A stretch of DNA of 31,085 bases from JAUSIF01 sp040901465 (GCA_040901465.1 JBBDYN010000025.1:1-31085), one strand, 5' to 3'. Shown: positions 16,138 to 24,166, counted from the stretch's first letter. Translations and numbers: made by a program. The notes: generated by a model from the sequence alone, not told the origin.

Positions 16138-17625
16138 ATGACGCTACCGCAAGCAGAGTTCGCCGCCGGCGCGGTCGCGCCGCCGGATAGGGGCCTTTGG
16201 CGCATCGAGCTGACCGAGACCGTCAAGCTCGCGCTGCCGATTGCGCTCACGCAACTCGGCCAGATCGCCATGATGACGACCGATCTCGCCTTGGTCGGCC
16301 GCCTCGGCGACACGGCCTTGGCCGGGGCCGCGCTTGCCCAGACCGTGCTGTTTGCCGCCTTCGTGCTCGGCATGGGGTTGGTGTCGGCGGTAGCGCCGCT
16401 TGCGGCGCAAGGTTTCGGCGCGCGCCGGCCGCGGCTCGTGCGCCGCGCGTTGCGCGTTGGCCTCTGGGCCTCGCTCATGCTCGGTGCGCCGCTGACAATT
16501 CTGCAGTTCTGGGGCGAGGAGTTGTTACTGGCATTCGGTCAGGCGCCGGATGCCGCGGGCCTCGCCGATCGTTATCTTGACGGCCTCGCCTGGAGCCTCG
16601 TGCCGGCCTGGTGGTTCATCGCGATTCGCAATTTCATGGGCGCGATCAATCGGCCGGAACCCGCGCTATGGATCATGCTCGCGGCGATCCCCGTCAACTT
16701 CTTGCTCGCCTACGCTCTGATCTTCGGTGAATTCGGTTTTCCGAGGCTCGATCTCCTTGGCGCCGGCGTCGCGACCACGATCGTCAACGTCGGCATGTGC
16801 GCCGCCGCGATCTGGATTTGCTACGCGCGCCCGCCGTTCAGGAAGTATCGCGTTCTCGGCCGATTTTGGCGCGCGGACTGGCTGCTGCTCTGGCGGTTGA
16901 TCGTGATCGGTGCGCCGATTTCGGGTGCGTTCGTGCTCGAGTACGGACTGTTTGCGGCGGCCGCATTGCTTATGGGGCTCATCGGCACGAGCGCGCTCGC
17001 TGCGCATCAGATCGCGCTGCAGACCGCCGCAATCATGTTCATGGTTCCTTTCGGCATCTCGATGGCGGCGACCGTGCGCGTCGGCCACGCGGTCGGCCGC
17101 GGCGACGCGCCGGCGACCCGAATCGCCGGCTTTACGGCGATCGCACTCGGAACTGTGTTCATGGCGGCGATGACGCTGCTTGTCGTCGCGACGCGCGATT
17201 TCATTCCCGCGCTGTTTCTGGGCGAACAGGCGTCGGCGGCAGCCGAGACAATGACCCTCGCATCGACGCTTCTCGTCCTCGGCGCGAGCTTCTTCATTTT
17301 CGATGGCGTCCAGACGATCGGCGCGGGCGCCTTGCGCGGGCTGAACGACACCCGCGTGCCCTTGCTGTTCGCGGCCATCGGCTTCTGGGCGGTCGGATTT
17401 TTCAGCGCCTATGCCCTCGGCTTTCCCCTCGGGCTGGGCGCCTACGGCATCTGGATCGGCCTCACGCTCGGGCTTTTCGTGTATGCCTCGCTCCTGGTCT
17501 GGCGATTCCATCTGCTGACGGCGCGGCGGTTCCTTCCGGCGCTCGCCGGCGGCAATCTCTCGGAGGCAGAACCTTGGGTGCAAAACGGACGGAAGCGGAC
17601 ACCGCTGCGATCTGCCGCAGGATAA
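16138..17625 (+). CDS. MATE family multidrug efflux transporter
   Basis: A 495-residue integral membrane protein with about twelve transmembrane helices in two MatE repeats. The first repeat begins L-A-L-P-I-A-L-T-Q-L-G-Q-I-A-M-M-T-T-D, the usual NorM-like opening, and the second begins I-G-A-P-I-S-G-A-F-V-L-E-Y-G. G-A-L-R-G-L-N-D-T-R-V-P-L (near residue 400) is a further family signature. MATE proteins export cationic compounds using Na+ or H+; the substrate is unknown. The ATG at 16138 lacks a good ribosome binding site, and a longer form from a TTG at 16072 would add an unlikely basic leader. It lies on the same strand as tlyA and the following m5U methyltransferase gene. Confidence 0.93.
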   Translation: MTLPQAEFAAGAVAPPDRGLWRIELTETVKLALPIALTQLGQIAMMTTDLALVGRLGDTALAGAALAQTVLFAAFVLGMGLVSAVAPLAAQGFGARRPRLVRRALRVGLWASLMLGAPLTILQFWGEELLLAFGQAPDAAGLADRYLDGLAWSLVPAWWFIAIRNFMGAINRPEPALWIMLAAIPVNFLLAYALIFGEFGFPRLDLLGAGVATTIVNVGMCAAAIWICYARPPFRKYRVLGRFWRADWLLLWRLIVIGAPISGAFVLEYGLFAAAALLMGLIGTSALAAHQIALQTAAIMFMVPFGISMAATVRVGHAVGRGDAPATRIAGFTAIALGTVFMAAMTLLVVATRDFIPALFLGEQASAAAETMTLASTLLVLGASFFIFDGVQTIGAGALRGLNDTRVPLLFAAIGFWAVGFFSAYALGFPLGLGAYGIWIGLTLGLFVYASLLVWRFHLLTARRFLPALAGGNLSEAEPWVQNGRKRTPLRSAAG

Positions 17626-17627
17626 CC

Positions 17628-17654
17628 GGCGGGGAGGGCCTTGGCCTCGCCGCC
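17628..17654 (+). terminator. Strong GC hairpin between the MATE and RNA methyltransferase genes
   Basis: GGCGGGGAGGGCC (17628-17640), TT, GGCCTCGCCGCC (17643-17654) pairs almost completely, with one mismatch and one bulged base. It begins three bases after the MATE stop and ends 23 bases before the next ATG. The following AATTG is not a T-run, so it may be a partial terminator, an mRNA stabiliser or a translational barrier. Confidence 0.4.
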
Positions 17655-17677
17655 AATTGCCGGATATCGCCCGCCCT

Positions 17678-18937
17678 ATGAACCAAGAAGCAAAAAAGCC
17701 GCCGGAACGCCAAATCGAGCGTCTCGTCATTGGCCGCATGGGCCATCGCGGGGATGGCGTTGCCGACACGCCGCTTGGTCCGCTCTTTGTCCCGTACGCG
17801 TTGCTCGGCGAAAAGGTCGAGGTCGAGATCAAGGGCGAGCGGGGCGAAATCGTCTCGATCCTGGAGCCGAGCCCGGATCGCATTGAACCGATCTGCCCGC
17901 ATTTCGGAACCTGCGGAGGCTGTGCGGTCCAGCATTGGAGCGAGGAAAAATACCGCGAGTGGAAGCGCGACCTCGTCGTCGCCGCGCTCGCCCAGGCGGG
18001 CGTGAACGCGCCGGTCGAGGAGCTGATTGACGCGCACGGTGAGGGCAGGCGCCGTGCGGTGCTGCACGCCCGCCGCGGCGGGCGCAAAATTCTCGTTGTC
18101 GGTTTTACCGGCCGCCGGTCGCATCACGTGGTGCCCATCGATCAATGTCCGATCTTCGCGCCATCGCTCGAGCGCGCGCTTGCCATCGCCTGGAAGCTGG
18201 CAGAGCCGCTCGATCCCGGCGGCAAGCCGCTCGATCTTCATTTCACCTCGACTGACGGCGGCCTCGACGTTGACATTCGCGGCTCCGGTTCGCTCACGCC
18301 GCAGACCACCGAAGCGCTCGCCCGCGTCGCCCGCGCGGAGAAGCTCGCGCGCGTGACGCGTCACGGCGAGCTTGTGGCGCAAATGAGCGAACCGGTGCTG
18401 AAGATCGGCAAGGCCACGGTCATTCCGCCGCCCGGCGGGTTCCTGCAGGCCACCGTCAAAGGTGAGGCGACGCTCGCCGCGTTGGTAAGCGAGGCAGTAG
18501 GCAGCTCGCGCCGCGTGGCGGATCTTTTCTGCGGCATCGGCACCTTTGCGTTGCGGATGGCCGAGACCGCGCAGGTCTTGGCTGTCGATGGCGACGAGGC
18601 GGCAATCGGGGCGCTTAGGAAGGCCAAGGGGGCGCCCGGACTGAAGCCGGTCGAAACCGTCGTGCGCGATCTATTTCGCAGCCCGCTCACCGTGGGCGAG
18701 CTTGTGCCGTGCAAAGTGGCCGTGCTCAACCCGCCGCGGCAAGGCGCCGAGGCGCAAGCGCGTGAACTCGCGCATTCGGGCGCAACGCGCATCGTTTATG
18801 TTTCGTGCAGTCCCGCGACCTTCGCCCGTGACGCGCAAATCCTCATCGCGGGCGGCTTCAAGCCTGGCCGCGTCGTGCCGGTCGATCAGTTTCGCTATTC
18901 CGCCCACGTGGAGCTCGTGGGCGTTTTCGACCGCTGA
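17678..18937 (+). CDS. Class I SAM-dependent RNA m5U methyltransferase (RlmD/TrmA family)
   Basis: A 419-residue protein with a TRAM-like N-terminal region (about 10-65). It has four cysteines for a [4Fe-4S] cluster: C73, C79 and C82 in C-P-H-F-G-T-C-G-G-C, and C157 in D-Q-C-P. The SAM motif is V-A-D-L-F-C-G-I-G-T-F (280-290), Q257 lies in G-F-L-Q, the nucleophile is C377 in V-S-C-S-P, and the general base is E412 in A-H-V-E. These mark the family that methylates uridine C5 in 23S rRNA (RlmC/RlmD) or tRNA (TrmA). Motif IV reads N351-P-P-R where the family normally has D-P-P-R or D-P-A-R. I chose the ATG at 17678 over a TTG at 17657; neither has a strong ribosome binding site. Confidence 0.92.
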   Translation: MNQEAKKPPERQIERLVIGRMGHRGDGVADTPLGPLFVPYALLGEKVEVEIKGERGEIVSILEPSPDRIEPICPHFGTCGGCAVQHWSEEKYREWKRDLVVAALAQAGVNAPVEELIDAHGEGRRRAVLHARRGGRKILVVGFTGRRSHHVVPIDQCPIFAPSLERALAIAWKLAEPLDPGGKPLDLHFTSTDGGLDVDIRGSGSLTPQTTEALARVARAEKLARVTRHGELVAQMSEPVLKIGKATVIPPPGGFLQATVKGEATLAALVSEAVGSSRRVADLFCGIGTFALRMAETAQVLAVDGDEAAIGALRKAKGAPGLKPVETVVRDLFRSPLTVGELVPCKVAVLNPPRQGAEAQARELAHSGATRIVYVSCSPATFARDAQILIAGGFKPGRVVPVDQFRYSAHVELVGVFDR

Positions 18938-18938
18938 C

Positions 18939-19772
18939 CTATTGCAGACCGCCGCCGCCCCAACGGCGCTGCCACATCTGCTCGCCGATCGTGCACGACA
19001 CGCGCGGCGGGCTCACCACCGGCACGACAAGCTCTTCGGCATAAGCCTGCCTGCGCGGCGCAATGCCTGCGACCTCAAGCACAAGCTTGTTGCGGATCGC
19101 GTCGGCGAACTGGTGTCGCTCGCGCACCGGCACCAGAAACGCTCCCGGTCCGCCGATCACGCAATCCTCGTAATAGGCGTCGAGGTCGGGTAAATCGATC
19201 ATCGAAGCGTAGGGTGTCTTCAACATAACCGGCAGTCCGTTGACCGTGATGCCGCTGCGCAGTACCTCGTCGCGCGTCGGCTCCACGAGATCGCCCTGAT
19301 TGTTGGTGCCGTCGCCCGACACGTCGATCACGCGCCGGATACCTTTGTAATTCGTGCCGAACAAGGCCGCCGAGAATTTCAACGCGCCCGAAATCGAGGT
19401 GCGATACGCGCGCCGGATCGGCGCATCCTTCAGCAGCTTGGAATAGGCGTCGGCGCTCGCCGGACTGTCGATGACCTGCCACGGCACGACCACCTGCTGC
19501 TCGGCAGAGCCAGCCCATTCGATATAGGTGACGGCGATCCGCCCGAGCGGCCCGCGCCGCATGGCATCGAGAAACTGCTCGGAGGTAAGGGCGAGAATGT
19601 AGCCTTCGCGCTGAAGCGCAAGCTCGTCGTAATCCATCGAGTAGGAAATATCGACGGCGAGCACGAGTTCGACATCGACCTGCGAACGTTCGTCAACCGC
19701 ATTCGTAATCGAAGCCGGCAGCAAAGCCGCCAGGGCGGCGACAAGCAGGAAATTCCGGAGACGCCGAATCAT
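18939..19772 (-). CDS. DUF1194 exported von Willebrand factor A protein (copy 1)
   Basis: A 277-residue protein with a signal peptide (M-I-R-R-L-R-N, hydrophobic to about residue 24) and one VWA domain. The MIDAS metal site is intact: D41-I-S-Y-S45, T in Y-R-T-S-I-S-G, and D in V-S-G-D-G-T-N-N. It shares I-E-W-A-G, V-N-G-L and V-I-G-G-x-G-A-F with the protein at 28022-28765, so the two are paralogues. This copy has an extra C-terminal tail (about 240-277) with a cysteine in R-V-S-C-T-I-G. DUF1194 function is unknown; a metal-dependent protein-binding role in the periplasm is inferred. The ATG at 19772 has GGAG six bases upstream. It is the last gene of the fabI-to-ribB run. Confidence 0.9.
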   Translation of the reverse strand: MIRRLRNFLLVAALAALLPASITNAVDERSQVDVELVLAVDISYSMDYDELALQREGYILALTSEQFLDAMRRGPLGRIAVTYIEWAGSAEQQVVVPWQVIDSPASADAYSKLLKDAPIRRAYRTSISGALKFSAALFGTNYKGIRRVIDVSGDGTNNQGDLVEPTRDEVLRSGITVNGLPVMLKTPYASMIDLPDLDAYYEDCVIGGPGAFLVPVRERHQFADAIRNKLVLEVAGIAPRRQAYAEELVVPVVSPPRVSCTIGEQMWQRRWGGGGLQ

Positions 19773-19857
19773 GTCTGGCTCCGCGCTGCCGACCATGAAT
19801 GCTGCCATGCCTTGAGGACGGGACCAAGGCGGGAAAAGGGCGCTTCGCGGCCGATTG

Positions 19858-20949
19858 CTAACCCTCGATCGCCTCGGTCGCGGAAATCTCGATGCCGAAG
19901 CCGCCGAGGCCGACGTATGTGAGCGAGCTCGAGCTCAGCAGCCGGATCGAGGAAATGCCGAGGTCGCGCAGGATCTGCGCGCCGAGGCCGACCTCGCGCC
20001 ATTGCTTGTCGCGTACCGCCTCCGCGTTTTGCTCGCCCGGCCTGACCACCGGCACGCCGGCCGTGCCGTCGCGCAGCAGCACGAGCACACCGCGGCCTTC
20101 CGCCTGGAAGCGTGCAAGCGAGCCGTGAAATGCCTTCGCTTCGCCGAACAGGTCGCGCACGATATCGGCGCGATGCAATCGCACGAGAATGTCCCGCCCG
20201 TCACCGATGCGGCCGCACACGAACGCCATGTGATAGACCGGATCGAACGGCGTGATGAAGGCGTGGCCGGTCAATTCGCCGATTTCACTCTGCACCGGAA
20301 ACGTGGACACTCGCTCCACGAGTTTCTCGCGCGCCTGCCGCCAAGCGATCAGATCGGCGATGGAAATTTGCTGTAGCTTGTGTTGCCGGGCGAAGTCCGC
20401 GACTTCCGGTCCGCGCATCACCGAGCCGTCATCGTTGACGAGTTCGGCTAGCACGCCGACCGGGGGCAGATTGGCGAGCCGGCAAAGATCGACGCACGCT
20501 TCCGTGTGACCGGAGCGCATGAGCACGCCGCCCGCGCGCGCGACCAGCGGAAACACGTGCCCCGGCCGCACGAAATCCGACGCGCTCATGTTCGGGTTGG
20601 CGAGCGCGCGCACTGTGTTGGCGCGCTCCTCGGCGGAAATGCCGGTGGTCAATCCGTGCTGCACGTCCACCGACACTGTAAAGGCCGTGCCGAGCGGCGC
20701 GTTGTTTGCGGCCACCATCGGATCGAGGTGCAGCCGGCGCGCCTCTTCGGGCGGCAGCGGAGCACAGACGATGCCGCTCGTGTGCCGCACGATGAACGCC
20801 ATCTTCTCCGCCGTGCAGAGCGAAGCGGCGACGAACAGATCGCCCTCATTCTCGCGATCATAATCGTCGGTGACGACCACCATCTCGCCGCGAGCGAACG
20901 CCTCGATCGCCATGCCCACGCTGTGAATTTTCTCACTCATCACGTTCAT
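19858..20949 (-). CDS. ribB: 3,4-dihydroxy-2-butanone 4-phosphate synthase with degenerate RibA-like domain
   Basis: The N-terminal domain (about 6-205) converts ribulose 5-phosphate to 3,4-dihydroxy-2-butanone 4-phosphate and formate, for riboflavin synthesis. D-D-Y-D-R-E-N-E-G-D-L (28-38), H-T-S-G-I-V-C (56-62) and G-H-V-F-P-L with S-G-H-T-E-A (146-151) are intact. The C-terminal region (about 210-360) has the fold and length of GTP cyclohydrolase II. However, the zinc motif region reads R-L-H-R-A-D-I-V-R-D-L-F-G and then K-A-F-H, with none of the three zinc cysteines, so cyclohydrolase activity is unlikely. It starts seven bases after aroC ends, so they are co-transcribed; no FMN riboswitch fits in that gap. 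A second ATG lies three codons downstream. Confidence 0.94.
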   Translation of the reverse strand: MNVMSEKIHSVGMAIEAFARGEMVVVTDDYDRENEGDLFVAASLCTAEKMAFIVRHTSGIVCAPLPPEEARRLHLDPMVAANNAPLGTAFTVSVDVQHGLTTGISAEERANTVRALANPNMSASDFVRPGHVFPLVARAGGVLMRSGHTEACVDLCRLANLPPVGVLAELVNDDGSVMRGPEVADFARQHKLQQISIADLIAWRQAREKLVERVSTFPVQSEIGELTGHAFITPFDPVYHMAFVCGRIGDGRDILVRLHRADIVRDLFGEAKAFHGSLARFQAEGRGVLVLLRDGTAGVPVVRPGEQNAEAVRDKQWREVGLGAQILRDLGISSIRLLSSSSLTYVGLGGFGIEISATEAIEG

Positions 20950-20956
20950 ATTGCAC

Positions 20957-22081
20957 TTATTTCTTTTTCTGTGGAAACGGCCATGCCGCCGACACCCCGA
21001 CTTGCCCGCGATGGCGCAGGAAATGATCGGCGATCACGCAAGCCACCATCGCCTCGCCGACCGGAACCGCGCGGATTCCGACGCACGGATCGTGCCGTCC
21101 CTTGGTCGAGATTTCGGTTTCGCGCCCATAGCGGTCGACTGTCTGCCTCGCCGTGAGGATGGAAGAGGTGGGCTTCACCGCGAAGCGCACCACCACCGGC
21201 GCGCCGGTGGAGATGCCGCCGAGAATGCCGCCCGCGTTGTTCGAACCGAACGAAGGCCGGCCTTCGTTGCCAACGCGCATCTCGTCCGCGTTTTCCTCGC
21301 CCGAAAGCCGAGCGGCGGCGAAGCCGTTCCCGATCTCGACGCCCTTGACCGCGTTGATGCTCATGAGCGCGGCGGCGAGATCCGCGTCGAGCTTGCCGTA
21401 GATCGGCGCGCCAATTCCCGGCGGCACATTTTCCGCCACCACTTCGATTACCGCGCCTACCGATGAGCCTTTCTTGCGCACGCCCTCGATATAGTCCTCC
21501 ATCCGTTTTACCGCATCGGCATCCGGACTGAAGAACGGATTGCGCGCGACTTCGTCCCAGTCCCAGCGTCCGCGCCCGATCGAGATCTCGCCCATTTGCA
21601 CGAGTGCGCCGCGCACGCGCAATTCCGGAACGATCTTGCGAGCAATGGCGCCGGCGGCGACGCGCGCTGCCGTCTCGCGCGCAGACGCGCGCCCGCTGCC
21701 GCGCGGATCGCGTAACCCGTATTTCACGTCGTAAGTGTAGTCGGCATGCCCCGGCCGATAGGTCTCGGCGATCGCGTCATAGTCCTTCGAGCGCGCGTCA
21801 ACGTTCTCGATCACAAGCGCGATCGGCGTGCCGGTCGTGACGTCCGTTCCGGTCGCCGGATCGGTGACCGTGCCGGAAAGTATCCGCACCGCATCCGGCT
21901 CGCGACGCTGCGTGACGTACTTGCTCTGCCCCGGCCGGCGGCGATCGAGGTCAAGCTGGATGTCGGCGACGGTGAGAGGAATGCGCGGCGGGCAACCGTC
22001 CACCACGCAGCCGATCGCGACCCCGTGGCTTTCGCCGAACGTGGTGACGCGAAAGAGATGGCCGAACGTGTTGTGCGACAT
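20957..22081 (-). CDS. aroC: Chorismate synthase
   Basis: This enzyme removes phosphate from 5-enolpyruvylshikimate 3-phosphate to give chorismate, the last step of the shikimate pathway, and needs reduced FMN. The 374-residue length is usual. M-S-H-N-T-F-G-H-L-F-R-V-T-T-F-G-E-S-H-G is the standard opening (20 residues), R-R-P-G-Q-S follows near 49, and the family signatures G-S-G-R-A-S-A-R-E-T and D-P-C-V-G-I-R-A-V-P-V-G-E-A are present. It lies between an exported unknown protein and ribB on the minus strand. Pairing with ribB is suggestive, since RibB and AroC both belong to pathways that depend on or make flavin. Confidence 0.98.
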   Translation of the reverse strand: MSHNTFGHLFRVTTFGESHGVAIGCVVDGCPPRIPLTVADIQLDLDRRRPGQSKYVTQRREPDAVRILSGTVTDPATGTDVTTGTPIALVIENVDARSKDYDAIAETYRPGHADYTYDVKYGLRDPRGSGRASARETAARVAAGAIARKIVPELRVRGALVQMGEISIGRGRWDWDEVARNPFFSPDADAVKRMEDYIEGVRKKGSSVGAVIEVVAENVPPGIGAPIYGKLDADLAAALMSINAVKGVEIGNGFAAARLSGEENADEMRVGNEGRPSFGSNNAGGILGGISTGAPVVVRFAVKPTSSILTARQTVDRYGRETEISTKGRHDPCVGIRAVPVGEAMVACVIADHFLRHRGQVGVSAAWPFPQKKK

Positions 22082-22164
22082 GCTGGCAGCCCGGCTGGTG
22101 GCCGCCGGTTGTAGAAGTGCGCGGTTCGGGGGTCAAACCGCCATCGGCACCACGGTTACCGTCT

Positions 22165-22650
22165 TCAGCGTACCGATACCACGTGATCGTAAATCAATCC
22201 TTTGGTGGGATAGGCGACGCGCAGCACGATCCGATCTCCGCTTGTGGCGCGGCCTTGATAGAAGACGCGCGTGCCGCGCACCGTTCGGCCTAGGCAAATT
22301 TTCGAGCCGCCGTCGTTATCGACGGCAACGAACTGGCCGAGGTCGGTTGTGACGCGCCCGACGCGCGGCGCATCGAGCACGGTCACCTTCGGTGAGCCGT
22401 CCTGCTGGCAGCGTTGATCGACGCTCGCCGCCGCGAACACGAGCTTGCCGTTGCGCGAGGCGCGTGCACTCGATGCATTGCCGGTGAGATAACCGGGCTC
22501 GTCGTAGGACGGCGTGATGTAATCGGGCGCAAACAAGCCGGACCGGAATTGCCACCATTCGCGCGGATAGAATCCTTGCGCGTCGGCGTTCCCGGCGCTC
22601 ATGCCGAGCAGCGCCGACGTCACTACAACGAGAACGAATTTCTGTTTCAT
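22165..22650 (-). CDS. Exported protein of unknown function
   Basis: A 161-residue protein with a signal peptide (M-K-Q-K-F-V-L-V-V-V-T, cleavage near A-D-A-Q, residue 25). The mature part begins G-F-Y-P-R-E-W-W-Q and includes two cysteines (in Q-R-C-Q-Q-D-G and K-I-C-L-G) that could form a disulfide. The C-terminal half, with V-T-V-L-D-A-P-R-V-G-R-V and G-R-T-V-R-G-T-R-V-F-Y-Q-G, looks like a compact beta domain. No family is recognised. It lies between fabI (33 bases upstream) and aroC (83 bases downstream) on the same strand and is probably part of that transcript. Confidence 0.8.
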   Translation of the reverse strand: MKQKFVLVVVTSALLGMSAGNADAQGFYPREWWQFRSGLFAPDYITPSYDEPGYLTGNASSARASRNGKLVFAAASVDQRCQQDGSPKVTVLDAPRVGRVTTDLGQFVAVDNDGGSKICLGRTVRGTRVFYQGRATSGDRIVLRVAYPTKGLIYDHVVSVR

Positions 22651-22682
22651 AGGTTAGTTTCCAATCGTTGCGCCGCCCGGCG

Positions 22683-23507
22683 TCACGCGTCGTTCTTGCC
22701 CGGCGTCATGTCCGGAGCATCGGGGTGCTTCATGCCGACAATATGGTAGCCGGCGTCGACGTGATGAATTTCGCCGGTGACTGCGCGGCCGAGGTCGGAA
22801 AGAAGATAGACGGCGGTGTCGCCGACCTCATCGATCGTCACGGTGCGGCGCAGCGGCGAATTATGTTCGTTCCATTTCAGGATGTAGCGGAAGTCGCCGA
22901 TGCCTGACGCAGCGAGCGTCTTGATCGGACCCGCCGAGATCGCGTTGACGCGGATGTTTTTCTCGCCGAGATCGGCCGCCAAATATCGCACGCTCGCTTC
23001 CAGCCCGGCCTTGGCGACGCCCATCACGTTGTAATGCGGCATCCATTTTTCCGCGCCGTAATAGGTGAGCGTGAGCAGCGCGCCGCCGTTCGGCATGCGC
23101 TTCTCGGCGCGTTGCGCGAGCGCGGTGAACGAGTAGCAGGAGATCAACAGCGTCTTCGAGAAGTTCGCGGCGCTCGTGTCGACATAGCGCCCGTCGAGCT
23201 CGTCCTTGTCGGAGAAGGCGACTGCATGCACGAGGAAATCGAGCTGCCCGAGCACGCGGTCGGACTCGGCGAACACGGCGTCGATGGTCACCGGCTCCGT
23301 CACGTCGCAATGGCCGACGACCTTGGCGCCGATCTCCGCCGCAAGCGGCTCGACCCGTTTCTTGAGGGCGTCGCCCTGGTAGGTGAGGCCGAGCGATGCG
23401 CCGGCGCCGGCGACGGCCCGGGCGATGCCCCAGGCGATCGAGCGGCTATTGGCCACCCCGAAAACGAGGCCGCGCTTGCCGCGCATCAACCCGCCTGCGT
23501 CCGCCAT
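22683..23507 (-). CDS. fabI: Enoyl-[acyl-carrier-protein] reductase (NADH)
   Basis: This enzyme reduces enoyl-ACP in the last step of each fatty acid elongation cycle and is the triclosan target. The 274 residues carry G-V-A-N-S-R-S-I-A-W-G (18-28) for NAD binding, and Y149, Y159 and K166 correspond to E. coli Y146, Y156 and K163. S-A-G-P-I-K-T-L-A-A-S-G-I is the substrate loop region. The ATG at 23507 has a strong GGGAGG (23513-23518) five bases upstream; longer starts are not supported. It heads the minus-strand run fabI, unknown, aroC, ribB, DUF1194 and diverges from the ECF sigma gene. Confidence 0.97.
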   Translation of the reverse strand: MADAGGLMRGKRGLVFGVANSRSIAWGIARAVAGAGASLGLTYQGDALKKRVEPLAAEIGAKVVGHCDVTEPVTIDAVFAESDRVLGQLDFLVHAVAFSDKDELDGRYVDTSAANFSKTLLISCYSFTALAQRAEKRMPNGGALLTLTYYGAEKWMPHYNVMGVAKAGLEASVRYLAADLGEKNIRVNAISAGPIKTLAASGIGDFRYILKWNEHNSPLRRTVTIDEVGDTAVYLLSDLGRAVTGEIHHVDAGYHIVGMKHPDAPDMTPGKNDA

Positions 23508-23576
23508 CCGGGCCTCCCGCCGCCCTGTGCGAAGGGCCGCAGCTATTGCATGCGCCCTATGCGCCTTCAAGGTAAG

Positions 23577-23602
23577 GGAATAATCGGCGCTCCACTCGCG
23601 TT
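23577..23602 (+). promoter_or_regulatory. Candidate ECF-type promoter for the sigma/anti-sigma pair
   Basis: GGAAT (23577-23581) and CGTT (23599-23602) are separated by 17 bases. This is close to the GGAAC-16/17-CGTT pattern of alphaproteobacterial ECF promoters and lies about 55 bases before the sigma start, where an autoregulated ECF promoter would be expected. Confidence 0.35.
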
Positions 23603-23622
23603 CTAACTCTGGAGGACGCAGA

Positions 23623-23730
23623 ATGGCGGCGCTGATCCGGAGCGATGGAGCCGGCCATGACTGCCGTTCGCCGCGGTCTCGAGCCCCTGATTCCTGCCTT
23701 GCGGCGCTTCGCGCGTGCGTTGTCGCGTGA
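23623..23730 (+). CDS. Possible 35-codon leader reading frame overlapping the sigma gene
   Basis: The best ribosome binding site in this interval, GGAGG (23611-23615), sits seven bases before an ATG at 23623. That frame (M-A-A-L-I-R-S-D-G-A and onward) runs 35 codons to a TGA at 23728-23730 and overlaps the 5' end of the ECF sigma gene in another frame. It resembles no known protein. It could be a regulatory leader peptide, a coupled start for the sigma gene, or chance. Confidence 0.25.
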   Translation: MAALIRSDGAGHDCRSPRSRAPDSCLAALRACVVA

Positions 23731-24148
23731 CGCGGAAACCGCGGACGACCTGGTGCAGGACACGTTGGTACGGGCGCTTCGCGCCGAGCATTTGTTCCAC
23801 GGTGGAGACTTACGCACTTGGCTATTCACGATCCTGCTCAATCTCGACCGCAACCGGCGCCGCGGGTTGTCCCGCCGGCCGACGCTTGCCGTGATCGAGG
23901 ACGTGGATCCGGCCGGCCCTCCGGCCTCCGACGGGACGGGCCGCGACATAGCGCGCGGGCTTGCGCTGTTGCCTGCCGAGCAACGCGAGGTACTCCTGCT
24001 CGTGACGCTCGAAGGCATGAGCTACCGCGAGGCCGCGGACGTGCAGGGCGTGCCGATCGGCACCGTCATGTCGCGCTTGTCGCGCGCGCGTTCGACCTTG
24101 CGCGCGCATATCGAGGGCGAGCGCCCGCAATTACGCAGCGTCCCGTAG
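23657..24148 (+). CDS. ECF-family RNA polymerase sigma factor
   Basis: A 163-residue sigma70-type factor with region 2 (about 8-70: L-R-R-F-A-R-A-L, D-D-L-V-Q-D-T-L-V-R-A-L) and region 4 (about 98-150: L-P-A-E-Q-R-E-V-L-L-L, G-M-S-Y-R-E-A-A, G-T-V-M-S-R-L-S-R-A-R). There is no region 3, so it is an ECF sigma. I prefer the ATG at 23657, with GGAG (23647-23650) six bases before it, over the in-frame ATG at 23645. A stop at 23633 excludes longer forms. The anti-sigma gene follows after 18 bases. It probably drives its own transcription from the promoter at 23577; target genes are unknown. Confidence 0.93.
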   Translation: MTAVRRGLEPLIPALRRFARALSRDAETADDLVQDTLVRALRAEHLFHGGDLRTWLFTILLNLDRNRRRGLSRRPTLAVIEDVDPAGPPASDGTGRDIARGLALLPAEQREVLLLVTLEGMSYREAADVQGVPIGTVMSRLSRARSTLRAHIEGERPQLRSVP

Positions 24149-24166
24149 GGTAATGAGATTGACGAA

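Noticed and set aside
16666..18087. 473-codon minus-strand frame across the MATE and m5U methyltransferase genes
   Set aside because: It spans two well-supported plus-strand genes, is rich in Arg/Ala/Asp with no domain, and has no ribosome binding site.
20950..20956. FMN riboswitch before ribB
   Set aside because: Only seven bases separate aroC and ribB, and no RFN-like structure fits.
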